Shown: positions 41,089 through 48,561 of the stretch, in pieces
Layout: every line of letters begins with the position of its first letter
How positions within the stretch are numbered: position 1 is the first letter of the stretch
From: Anaerofilum faecale
GTDB taxonomy: Bacteria; Bacillota; Clostridia; Oscillospirales; Ruminococcaceae
Length of the DNA stretch: 64,000 nucleotides
Direction: 5' to 3'
Assembly: GCA_019114265.1 (NCBI GenBank)
Contig: DXFV01000033.1
Span: 124,001 to 188,000, forward strand
Notes under the pieces: model-generated
Database searches by the model: none
Told to the model about the DNA's origin: nothing
What the model saw: only the letters and a program-made list of their open reading frames with translations
Program-made: the position numbers and the translations under genes

Positions 41089-41250
41089 GAAAAAGAAAAG
41101 CGACAGCTCTTGTAAAACAGAGCGTTTCAGAACACAGAAAAGGAGGTGTCCCCCATGCAGACCGGATAGGCGCCGGGCGTTCTCCCGGCAGAGAAAAGAC
41201 GATGTTTTTCTGCACACAAACAGTCGATCGACTGGGGAGGTTATATTGGT
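41089..41250 (+). other. Structured 5' leader with four hairpins
   Basis: Hairpins at 41106-41123 (GCTCT/AGAGC), 41172-41189 (GCCGGG/CCCGGC), 41188-41213 (GCAGAGAAAA/TTTTTCTGC) and 41221-41234 (palindrome CAGTCGATCGACTG). The last abuts the Shine-Dalgarno GGGGAGG of the next gene. Between the first two, AAAGGAGGTG precedes a five-codon frame ATG CAG ACC GGA TAG (41155-41169). No known riboswitch consensus was recognised. Confidence 0.5.
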
Positions 41251-41505
41251 ATGACTGCGTTTTGGATCTTGCTGGGTGTTATATTTGGCGTGACCATTGC
41301 GTGGACGCTGGCCTGGAATGCGCTGAGCGAATGGGAATGCAGACAGCGCGCAGGCGGCAAACGAGTCTGCAATTCCCAGCGCGAGTCGATGCTCTGCACC
41401 GACATGCCCATGAGCCCCGAGGAATACGAGCGGATGGAACAGATACGGTTTGACGACGATCTGAAAACCAGCCGGAGCGTGATGACCGCGCTTGGCCCGT
41501 TCTGA
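41251..41505 (+). CDS. Small single-helix membrane protein
   Basis: An 84-residue protein with one N-terminal membrane helix (AFWILLGVIFGVTIAWTLAW, about 3-22) and a hydrophilic tail with two cysteines and many charges (MSPEEYERMEQIRFDDDL). Not recognised. It lies between the response regulator and the histidine kinase behind its own promoter and leader, so it could modulate the kinase. GGGGAGG lies ten bases before the ATG. Confidence 0.65.
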   Translation: MTAFWILLGVIFGVTIAWTLAWNALSEWECRQRAGGKRVCNSQRESMLCTDMPMSPEEYERMEQIRFDDDLKTSRSVMTALGPF

Positions 41506-41672
41506 ACAGGGCGGTATTGTCCGGCCGGGATGGCCGATTGAATGTGAAAAAACGGGTGTACCCGCTTGTGGACGCCACGGACCATACAGCACAGATACGG
41601 CGCTTTTCGCCAGCAGGCGGAGGGCGCCGCCTTTATTTGCGGCGGGCGCGCTCCCGAAAATGCGGCAAATTT

Positions 41673-41703
41673 AGTGTCTCTTTAGAGAAAAGCGCGGTAT
41701 AAT
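41673..41703 (+). promoter_or_regulatory. Promoter of the histidine kinase gene
   Basis: Perfect TATAAT at 41698-41703; the -35 position holds no TTGACA but AGTGTCTCTTTAGAG (41673-41687), which resembles a motif near the response regulator and contains a TCTTTAGAGA near-palindrome. An activated promoter is likely. Confidence 0.5.
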
Positions 41704-41726
41704 GAGAGGGGAAAGGAGGCGGGAGC

Positions 41727-43022
41727 ATGCAGCAAACGGCCTATCTGCGCCGCCTGCGCCGCCGGCTCACGCTGTACAGCACCCTGCTGGCCGGGACGGT
41801 GATGGCGGTGGTGTGCGCCGCGGCGTTCTGCATCGCCTGCCGGCAGTATCGCGACGGAAAGCAGGCTGAAATGTACCAGGTCATGCAGCAGGCGTGGGCG
41901 GAGCTGAACCAGGAGATCGTCAGCCATCCGCAGCTGCGGCGCATCGAACAGCAGGAGCAGGTGTACCTGTTTTGCTGGGTCAACGGAAACGCGATCCGGA
42001 TGATGGACGCAGCGGACGATTCTTCCCGGCGGTCACAGCTGCAGCAGCTGGCGCAGGAGGGCGCGGAAAAGAACGGGATCGAACTGGGCCAGAACGTGCA
42101 GTTCTCCCAGCAGCAGACGCAGACCACGGTCCGGCTGGACAGCTGTACCTACGAGTGTCTGGTGTGGAAAGGTCCGCTGGGCGACGGCACCCGGGGATTG
42201 GCGCTTTTGTCCGACAAAACGCCCCAAACCATCTACCTGTGGAAACTGGGCGCCTGTTTTGCCGCGCTGGCGGCGGCGGGGATCGCCGCCATTGCCGCGG
42301 CAGGCTGGCTGGTGGCGGGGCATTCCATCAAACCGGCCGCGCAGGCGGCAAAGCGGCAGGCGGAATTTGTGGCGGCGGCGGGGCATGAGCTGCGCACTCC
42401 GCTGGCAGTGCTGCGCGCCAGCACGTCGGCGCTGGTCAGCCGTCCGGACAAGGCCGCACACTACGCCGCCGCCATCGACGCCCAGTGCGTGCGCCTGGCC
42501 GAGCTGGTAAACGATCTGCTGCTGCTGGCCGGCAGCGATGCCGCCCGCCTCACATTGCAGCTGCGCCCCACCGAACCCGACCTCGTGCTGCTGGACACGA
42601 TGGAGCAGATGGAGCCGCTGGCCCAGCGCGCAGGCGTTGCCCTTTCCTGCGATCTGCCGCCGGATTCGCTTGGCTCCATTCCCGCCGACGCCGCGCGCCT
42701 GCAGCAGGTGCTCACGATCCTGGTGGACAATGCACTGCGGTACGCGCCGCCCGGCAGCACGGTCACCCTGGGGGCGTCCCGGCAGGGGCAATGGCTGACC
42801 ATGTGGGTGCAGGATCACGGCCCGGGCATCCCGGACGAAGAGAAGGAAGCGGTATTCCGCCGCTTTTATCGGGTGGACCGCACACGGGGCGGCCAGCACT
42901 TTGGCTTGGGTCTGGCGGTTGCCACCGAGCTGGCCGGCCTGCACAGCGGTGAGCTGTCGGTGCGGGACACACCGGGCGGCGGCGCCACCTTTGTACTGCG
43001 CCTGCCCGTCAGATCCATATGA
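41727..43022 (+). CDS. Sensor histidine kinase
   Basis: Membrane sensor of 431 residues: helix one near 17-37, an extracellular domain of about 135 residues rich in Gln and Glu, helix two near 173-197, then HisKA with His220 in GHELRTPLAVLR, and an ATPase domain with N box DNALRYAPPG, G1 DHGPGIPDEEK and G2 FGLGLAVA. AAAGGAGG precedes the ATG. It probably phosphorylates the OmpR-type regulator encoded 0.7 kb upstream. No HAMP domain is obvious. Confidence 0.93.
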   Translation: MQQTAYLRRLRRRLTLYSTLLAGTVMAVVCAAAFCIACRQYRDGKQAEMYQVMQQAWAELNQEIVSHPQLRRIEQQEQVYLFCWVNGNAIRMMDAADDSSRRSQLQQLAQEGAEKNGIELGQNVQFSQQQTQTTVRLDSCTYECLVWKGPLGDGTRGLALLSDKTPQTIYLWKLGACFAALAAAGIAAIAAAGWLVAGHSIKPAAQAAKRQAEFVAAAGHELRTPLAVLRASTSALVSRPDKAAHYAAAIDAQCVRLAELVNDLLLLAGSDAARLTLQLRPTEPDLVLLDTMEQMEPLAQRAGVALSCDLPPDSLGSIPADAARLQQVLTILVDNALRYAPPGSTVTLGASRQGQWLTMWVQDHGPGIPDEEKEAVFRRFYRVDRTRGGQHFGLGLAVATELAGLHSGELSVRDTPGGGATFVLRLPVRSI

Positions 43023-43025
43023 CAC

Positions 43026-43052
43026 AGCCGGCCGGCCAGTTTCCGGCCGGCT
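43026..43052 (+). terminator. Possible terminator after the histidine kinase
   Basis: Perfect ten-pair stem AGCCGGCCGG/CCGGCCGGCT with a seven-base loop, but no T run follows. Confidence 0.35.
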
Positions 43053-43108
43053 GCCGTGCATTCTGCTGCCGTGCGGACCGGCGGATTTTATTATAGCACA
43101 AATCCATA

Positions 43109-43137
43109 TTGACTTTGGGCGGCAAACCATCTATGAT
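43109..43137 (+). promoter_or_regulatory. Promoter of the lipoprotein hydrolase gene
   Basis: TTGACT at 43109-43114 and TATGAT at 43132-43137, 17 bases apart. Confidence 0.7.
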
Positions 43138-43180
43138 GGGGATTAGAAAACCATCTAAATGTTTGCGGGAGGTATGGGAT

Positions 43181-44539
43181 ATGAAACGTGGAATCCTGTG
43201 CATACTGATAACGGGGATTTTGCTGCTGGCAGGCTGCGGACAGGCGGCCGATCCGGAAGCTGTGTCCGGCCGCGCCGCCCAGATCGCCCAGATGCTGCGG
43301 GAAAGCAAATTTTCCGAAGTGCTCGCACAGGGCGACGCCGCCTTTCAGGCAGCCCTGCCGGAATACCAGTTGCAGCAGGCCTGGTGCCAGGTGGCCCTGG
43401 GGCTGGGAGGATACCGTGAGATCGTCGATACTTCGATCACTTCCCAGGGAGGAGACGCGCAGGCGGTGGTCACGCTGGGATATGAAAAAGGCGGCCTGGC
43501 CCTGACGCTGGGGTTCGACCGGGAGATGCTGCTCACCGGCCTGTGGGTAAAACCGGCCGACGTGCAGCTTGCCGCTGCCACGCCCGCGCCGCTCCCGAGC
43601 GGGATACAGGAAGAGGAGGTCACCTTCGCGGCCGATCCGGCGCTGCCTCTGTCGGGCACGCTCACATTGCCGGACGGGCAGGAGGAGCCCCTGCCGGCGG
43701 TGGTGCTGGTGCATGGCAGCGGCCAGAGCGACCGCGACGAAGCCATCGGCCCCAACAAGCCCTTCCGGGACATCGCCCACGCCCTGGCCGCACAGGGCAT
43801 CGCGGTGCTGCGGTATGACAAGCGCTACTACACCTACCCCGAAGCGGGCACGGCCCTGGGCAGCGATCTGACCCTGCGGGAAGAGGTGCTGGACGATGTG
43901 GCGGCCGCCGTGCAGCTGCTGCGTGCCGACGAGCGTATCGCACCCACCCAGGTGTTTGTGCTGGGGCACAGTATGGGCGGGATGCTGCTGCCCGCGATCC
44001 TGGCCGAAGACCCGGACCTGGCGGGCGGCATCTCGATGGCCGGCAGCCTGCGCCCGCTGTGGGAGATCAGCTACGACCAGAACCAGGAGCTGGCCAAAAC
44101 CATCGAGCCGCAGCTGAACCGGCAGCAGGCGGCGGTGCTGCAGCAGCAGATGCAGCAGGTGGAGAGCGACGTCGCGGTGCTGCGCAGCCTGTCCGCCTCG
44201 ATGCTGGGCAACAGCGAGACCCTGCTGGGCATCCCGGTGGGATACTGGCGCTCGGTGGAGGAATACCGGGGCGACCGCTGGATCGATACGGCCACCCAGC
44301 CTCTGCTGGTCCTGCAGGGGGAAGCGGACTTTCAGGTGTTCCCGGACACCGACTATCCCCTCTGGCAGCAGGCGCTGGACGGGCGGGACAACGCGCGCTG
44401 TGTGCTCTATCCGGGCCTGAACCATCTGATGATGCCAAGCAGCGGACGCCGGGATACCGGAGACTATCAGTTCCAATCCACGGTAGACACACAGGTCACC
44501 GACGATATTGCAGAGTTTGTGTGGGAAAATGTGGGATGA
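43181..44539 (+). CDS. Alpha/beta-hydrolase lipoprotein
   Basis: A 452-residue exported hydrolase: lipobox ILLLAGCGQ, an N-terminal helical domain (residues 30-130) resembling DUF3887-type substrate-accessory domains, and an alpha/beta-hydrolase with VVLVHGSGQSDRDE (oxyanion side), the nucleophile elbow GHSMGGM and a late YPGLNHLMM histidine. This BD-FAE/dienelactone-hydrolase-like layout is common in gut Clostridia; substrate unknown, possibly a surface ester. ATG at 43181 follows GGGAGG. Single gene with its own promoter. Confidence 0.85.
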   Translation: MKRGILCILITGILLLAGCGQAADPEAVSGRAAQIAQMLRESKFSEVLAQGDAAFQAALPEYQLQQAWCQVALGLGGYREIVDTSITSQGGDAQAVVTLGYEKGGLALTLGFDREMLLTGLWVKPADVQLAAATPAPLPSGIQEEEVTFAADPALPLSGTLTLPDGQEEPLPAVVLVHGSGQSDRDEAIGPNKPFRDIAHALAAQGIAVLRYDKRYYTYPEAGTALGSDLTLREEVLDDVAAAVQLLRADERIAPTQVFVLGHSMGGMLLPAILAEDPDLAGGISMAGSLRPLWEISYDQNQELAKTIEPQLNRQQAAVLQQQMQQVESDVAVLRSLSASMLGNSETLLGIPVGYWRSVEEYRGDRWIDTATQPLLVLQGEADFQVFPDTDYPLWQQALDGRDNARCVLYPGLNHLMMPSSGRRDTGDYQFQSTVDTQVTDDIAEFVWENVG

Positions 44540-44543
44540 ATGG

Positions 44544-44572
44544 TTGAAATTGAAATTTACTCCTGTTATAAT
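44544..44572 (+). promoter_or_regulatory. Promoter of the rubredoxin-domain oxidoreductase
   Basis: TTGAAA at 44544-44549 and perfect TATAAT at 44567-44572, 17-base spacer. Confidence 0.75.
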
Positions 44573-44602
44573 TGATATATAATCTCAATAATTACGGAGG
44601 GA

Positions 44603-45901
44603 ATGGATATGAAACGCTGGAGATGCACCATCTGCAACCAGATCTTTGAGGGCGAGCAGCCGCCCGCTCCCTGTCCGGTGTGCGGCGCGGACGCCGATGC
44701 CTTTGAGCTGGTGGAAGAAGCCCCCGAAGAAGGCACAGCGGCGCCGTCGGCGCTGCGGTATCTGCTGGTGGGCGGCGGCGTGGCCGCGCTGGAGGCAGCC
44801 AGGGCGATCCGCAAGCAGGACCCCGCCGGGCGCATCACCATGGTGTGCGGCGAAAACACCATCCCCTACAATCGTCCCGGCCTTTCGGATCTGGTGGCGG
44901 GAACGAAGGAGTTTGCCGGCTTGCTGCTCAAGCCGATGGACTGGTATGCGGAAAACGGCATCCGGCTGCTGTGCGGCGTGACGGTGACCGAGATCGACCA
45001 CGCCTCCCGCACCGCCCGCCTGTCGGACGGTCAGACGGTGGGCTACGACCGCCTGCTGCTGGCCACCGGTGCGTCGGCCTTCAATCCGGTGCAGCCCCAG
45101 CCGGGCGGTCCGTCGGTGCAGGTGCTGCGCACGGTGTCCGACGCCTATGCCGCCCTGCAGCTGGCCGGCCGTTCGGTGCTGGTGGTGGGCGGCGGCATTC
45201 TGGGGGTGGAGGCCGCGCTGGCGCTGCACGCGCAGGGCTGCCGGGTCACGATCTGCGAGCTGTCCGACCGGCTGCTGGCGCTTCAGGCCGACGCCGAGGC
45301 GAGCCGCCGCATCCGGGCCGCGCTGGAGGAGGCCGGTATCCGCGTGCTGTGCGGCACCACGGTACAGACGGCGGCCCGCCCGGTGCTGCTGCAGAACGGC
45401 GAAACGGTGGAGGCCGATGCAGTTCTGGTGTCCATCGGCATCCGCAGCGAGCTGGCCCTCGCCAAACAGCTGGGCCTTGCCTGTGAGCGGGGCATCGTGG
45501 TGGACGAGTCGATGCGCACCGGTCTGCCCGACGTATACGCCGCGGGCGACTGTGCTCAGTTCGGCGGCCGTGTGTCGGGCCTGTATCCGGCGGCGTCGAT
45601 GATGGGCATGACAGCCGGCTTCAATATGGCCGGAAAAGCGGCGGTGTACCGTCCGCTGCCGCCCGCCACCGCGCTGGACGAGCCGGGCATTCAGATGGTC
45701 AGTGTGGGGGCTTTGTCGTCCGCCCCCTTTGCCGCCTTCACCTCCGCCGACGGCAGCGAATACCGCGCCGTGTATGCCGAAAACGGCCGGGTGACCGGCG
45801 TTCTGCTGTGGGGCCGGGTGAACCAGTCGGTCGCGGCAGCCAAAGCCGTGCGGGAGGGCGCCGACCCGCAAAAGGTCTGCGAGCTGCTGGAAATGTCCTG
45901 A
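44603..45901 (+). CDS. Rubredoxin-like domain fused to NAD(P)/FAD oxidoreductase
   Basis: A 432-residue protein whose first 30 residues form a small iron site (RCTIC at 8-11 and CPVCG at 24-27), followed by a pyridine-nucleotide-disulfide reductase fold: FAD loop LLVGGGVAALEAARAIR, NADH loop VLVVGGGILGVEAALAL and YAAGDCAQFGG. It resembles NADH:rubredoxin reductase joined to its acceptor, so electrons could pass from NAD(P)H to the iron site and then to oxygen- or peroxide-reducing partners. The redox-active cysteine pair of disulfide reductases is absent. Single gene, own promoter and terminator. Confidence 0.9.
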   Translation: MDMKRWRCTICNQIFEGEQPPAPCPVCGADADAFELVEEAPEEGTAAPSALRYLLVGGGVAALEAARAIRKQDPAGRITMVCGENTIPYNRPGLSDLVAGTKEFAGLLLKPMDWYAENGIRLLCGVTVTEIDHASRTARLSDGQTVGYDRLLLATGASAFNPVQPQPGGPSVQVLRTVSDAYAALQLAGRSVLVVGGGILGVEAALALHAQGCRVTICELSDRLLALQADAEASRRIRAALEEAGIRVLCGTTVQTAARPVLLQNGETVEADAVLVSIGIRSELALAKQLGLACERGIVVDESMRTGLPDVYAAGDCAQFGGRVSGLYPAASMMGMTAGFNMAGKAAVYRPLPPATALDEPGIQMVSVGALSSAPFAAFTSADGSEYRAVYAENGRVTGVLLWGRVNQSVAAAKAVREGADPQKVCELLEMS

Positions 45902-45906
45902 GTTTC

Positions 45907-45967
45907 CCAGAAAAAACAGAAACGCATCCCCCCTATACCGCTTGGATACAGGGGGATGCGTTTTTTT
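45907..45967. terminator. Bidirectional terminator
   Basis: AACGCATCCCCC (45921-45932) and GGGGGATGCGTT (45951-45962), with further inner pairing; T runs follow on plus and, as A runs, precede for the minus-strand azlCD transcript. Confidence 0.9.
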
Positions 45968-46015
45968 GCCAAAAGCGGCGCTTCCTTTTTGCCGGTTCTC
46001 TCTTTCAGTGCCGGC

Positions 46016-46324
46016 TCACAGCACCACCGCCAGCACACGCTCGGCGATAAACACCGCCGCACAGGCCCACACAGCCACCACCAGCAGCCCTTTGCCGCGG
46101 AAGGCCAGCACAATGGCCGCCGCCAGCCCCACCGCGGCCGAAACCACGCTGGCGGTGGAGGAGAGAATGGCCGGAAAGGTCATGGCGGTCAGGCAGGCGT
46201 AGGGGACATAGTACAGGAACGAGCGCAGAAACCGATTGCGGATCTTTTTCTGCACCAGCGTCAGCGGCAGCATGCGGATCAGATAGGTCACGCCGGCCAT
46301 CACCGCGATATATGCATAGATCAT
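46016..46324 (-). CDS. azlD: AzlD-type branched-chain amino acid export subunit
   Basis: A 102-residue protein of four hydrophobic helices (MIYAYIAVMAGVTYLIRMLP; CLTAMTFPAILSS; AVGLAAAIVLAF). It is the small partner of AzlC in the LIV-E family exporter. The ATG lies in the four-base overlap with azlC, which fixes the start against a much longer open frame. Confidence 0.9.
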   Translation of the reverse strand: MIYAYIAVMAGVTYLIRMLPLTLVQKKIRNRFLRSFLYYVPYACLTAMTFPAILSSTASVVSAAVGLAAAIVLAFRGKGLLVVAVWACAAVFIAERVLAVVL

Positions 46325-47058
46325 ACGGCCGCCTCCTCTTCCTTCTCCTCCAGCGGGAAGAGGAGCGCGCCCGCGCCCGCCGCCAGCACCGTGCAGAAGA
46401 TGATGGCGAACCCGGCCGACACCTGCCGCAGCACCGGCAGCCAGGCAAACCCGCAGCTCAGCGCCAGCGCGATCAGCACCACCGCCAGCACCGGGCGGAA
46501 CTGCCGCGCAGGCGGCACCACAATGGCGATGAACATGCCGTAGATGGCCACCCCCAGCGCGCTCTGCACCATCGCAGGCAGAAGGCCGCTGGCCACCGCA
46601 CCGGCCAGGGTGCCGCCGGTCCATCCCAGCATCGGGCCCAGGATCAGGCCGTATAAATACCGCGCGCCGATGGTGCCCGGCTTGCTGGACGCCACCGCGA
46701 AGATCTCGTCGGTGTTGCCAAATGCAACGATGCATCGCTGCAAAAGGGTCACCCGGCTGTCCAGCTTCTGCGACAGCGAGAGCGACATCAGCGCATACCG
46801 CAGATTGATGACAAGCTGGGTGAGCGCCATCTCCAGCAGCGACGCACCCGCCGCGATCACCGTCAGCCCGGCGAACTGCCCGGCCGAGGTGAGGTTGGTG
46901 GCCGAGATCAGCACCGCCTGGAACGCGGGCAGTCCCTGCGAAATGGCCAGCATACCAAAAGTGAAACTCACCGGGAAATATCCCAGCGCGATGGGCAGGC
47001 CGTCCCGCAGCCCGGCCCGAAAGCTGTTGTGATACAAGATTCTCCATCCCTCTCCCAA
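46321..47058 (-). CDS. azlC: AzlC-type branched-chain amino acid permease
   Basis: A 245-residue membrane protein with FRAGLRDGLPIALGYFPVSFTFG, SATNLTSAGQFAG and NLRYALMSLSLSQKL, all signatures of the AzlC/YgaZ family. With AzlD it exports branched-chain or related amino acids. No Lrp-type regulator is adjacent. GGGAGAGGG lies close to the ATG on the minus strand. Confidence 0.93.
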   Translation of the reverse strand: MGEGWRILYHNSFRAGLRDGLPIALGYFPVSFTFGMLAISQGLPAFQAVLISATNLTSAGQFAGLTVIAAGASLLEMALTQLVINLRYALMSLSLSQKLDSRVTLLQRCIVAFGNTDEIFAVASSKPGTIGARYLYGLILGPMLGWTGGTLAGAVASGLLPAMVQSALGVAIYGMFIAIVVPPARQFRPVLAVVLIALALSCGFAWLPVLRQVSAGFAIIFCTVLAAGAGALLFPLEEKEEEAAV

Positions 47059-47144
47059 AACATGGTATGCCTATTGTAGCGCAAAAACTCCTTTCCGTCC
47101 ACTGGCAAACTGCATAGTTTTTCAAAAAATCTGCAAAAACATAC

Positions 47145-47173
47145 AAAAAATGGGGGCTGTACACACAGCCCCC
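47145..47173 (-). terminator. Terminator after the CcdA-TlpA gene
   Basis: Minus strand GGGGGCTGT/ACAGCCCCC, nine pairs, loop GTGT, then ATTTTTT. Confidence 0.9.
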
Positions 47174-47185
47174 GGAGAGGTGCGG

Positions 47186-48379
47186 TCAGCTCTCGCCCTT
47201 GGTCTGGGCGATGATGCTGTCCATCGTTTCGCGGTCCATCATGCCGGGCAGATACCCGTAGACGTTGCCGTCCACATCGATCATAAAGGTGGTGGGCAGG
47301 CTGTAGGCGCCGTAGGTGGCGAACACGCTGCCGTCGGTGTCCAGCAAAGTGGGATAGGTCAGCTCCTTTTCGGCGAAGAAGTCGGCCATTTCCTGCTGGC
47401 TCAGCCCGTTGGTGATGCCCAGGATGATGACGTCGCCGGTGTTTTCGCCCTCATCCAGATACAGCTGCTGGATGTCCGGCATCTCCTCCACGCAATAGCC
47501 GCACCAGTCGGCCCAGAAGTTCAGGAACACCACCTTGCCCTTGTAGTCGGAGAGAGTGTGGGTGTTGCCGTACTGGTCGGTGAGGGTGAAATCGGGGGCG
47601 GCAACGACGGGGCGCTCGGTGGGCGCGGGGGTGGCGGTGGGTTCCGGGGAGGGGGCAGGGGCCGAGGACGAGGCCGACGGAGAGGAGGAACCGCTGCCCG
47701 CCACGTCGCCGGTGGTCCATCCCAACAGCAGCAGCACGCCGATGAGCATCAGCAGCACCGCGCCCACGCGGGTGGTCCAGACCAGCGCTTTTTTGCTGCG
47801 GGAGAGCAGGCCCAGCATTGCGTCGGCAAAGATGCCCACCAGCAAAAACGGCACCACAAAGCCCAGCGTATACAGCCCGATGTAGGCAAATCCCAGCGCC
47901 GAAGACCCGGTGCTCCCCGCCATCAGCAGCACACTGGCCAGCGCGGGGCCCACACAGGGCGTCCAGGCAAAGCTGAAGGTGAAGCCCAGCAGCAGCGCGG
48001 TGAAGGGATTGATGGTGTTTTTCAGCCGGAAGGGAAGGCGCAGTTCGCGGGTGAATCCGCCGCCGAACAGCTGGATAAGTCCCATCACGATCAGCAGCAC
48101 GCCGCCGATCCGCGCGATCCATACCCGTGCGCCGGAGAAAAACTGCCCCAGCGCCGATACGCCCATGCCCAGCACAAAAAAGGCAAAGCTGATGCCCAGC
48201 ACAAAGAACACGGTGCTCACCAGCAGCTTGCGGCGGCGGTGCCGGGTCTGCTGTGCGCCGCCGGACAGATAGCTCAGATACACCGGCACCAGCGGCAGCA
48301 CGCAGGGGGAAAAGAAGCTCAGCAGTCCCTGGACGAATACCGTCAGCGCCGACACGCTGTTTTGAATTGTGAAGCCCAT
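47186..48379 (-). CDS. CcdA membrane thiol transporter fused to TlpA-like thioredoxin
   Basis: A 397-residue fusion. Residues 1-230 are a six-helix CcdA/DsbD-beta domain with redox cysteines in FFSPCVLPLVP and WTPCVGPAL. A Ser/Pro/Thr-rich linker leads to an extracellular thioredoxin domain with WADWCGYCVEE and the cis-proline loop SLPTTFMID. It should carry reducing power from cytosolic thioredoxin to exported thiols in one polypeptide. AAGGAGAG precedes the ATG. It is divergent from the GT-C-like gene. Confidence 0.94.
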   Translation of the reverse strand: MGFTIQNSVSALTVFVQGLLSFFSPCVLPLVPVYLSYLSGGAQQTRHRRRKLLVSTVFFVLGISFAFFVLGMGVSALGQFFSGARVWIARIGGVLLIVMGLIQLFGGGFTRELRLPFRLKNTINPFTALLLGFTFSFAWTPCVGPALASVLLMAGSTGSSALGFAYIGLYTLGFVVPFLLVGIFADAMLGLLSRSKKALVWTTRVGAVLLMLIGVLLLLGWTTGDVAGSGSSSPSASSSAPAPSPEPTATPAPTERPVVAAPDFTLTDQYGNTHTLSDYKGKVVFLNFWADWCGYCVEEMPDIQQLYLDEGENTGDVIILGITNGLSQQEMADFFAEKELTYPTLLDTDGSVFATYGAYSLPTTFMIDVDGNVYGYLPGMMDRETMDSIIAQTKGES

Positions 48380-48491
48380 TTGCGTTGTCTCTCCTTTTTA
48401 TCAGTGGTGAAGGAACAAAAAAGATATGTATCAGTATATCGCACGAACAGCCGGCCAGTCGGTGGCATATGCAACGAACCGTGCGGTTTGC

Positions 48492-48520
48492 TTGCAGAAA
48501 AGCGCCAAAACAGGTACAAT
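48492..48520 (+). promoter_or_regulatory. Promoter of the GT-C-like gene
   Basis: TTGCAG at 48492-48497 and TACAAT at 48515-48520, 17-base spacer. Confidence 0.6.
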
Positions 48521-48561
48521 ACAAGCAGAGGTTTAACGCCAACAGGAGGAGAGAAACCATC

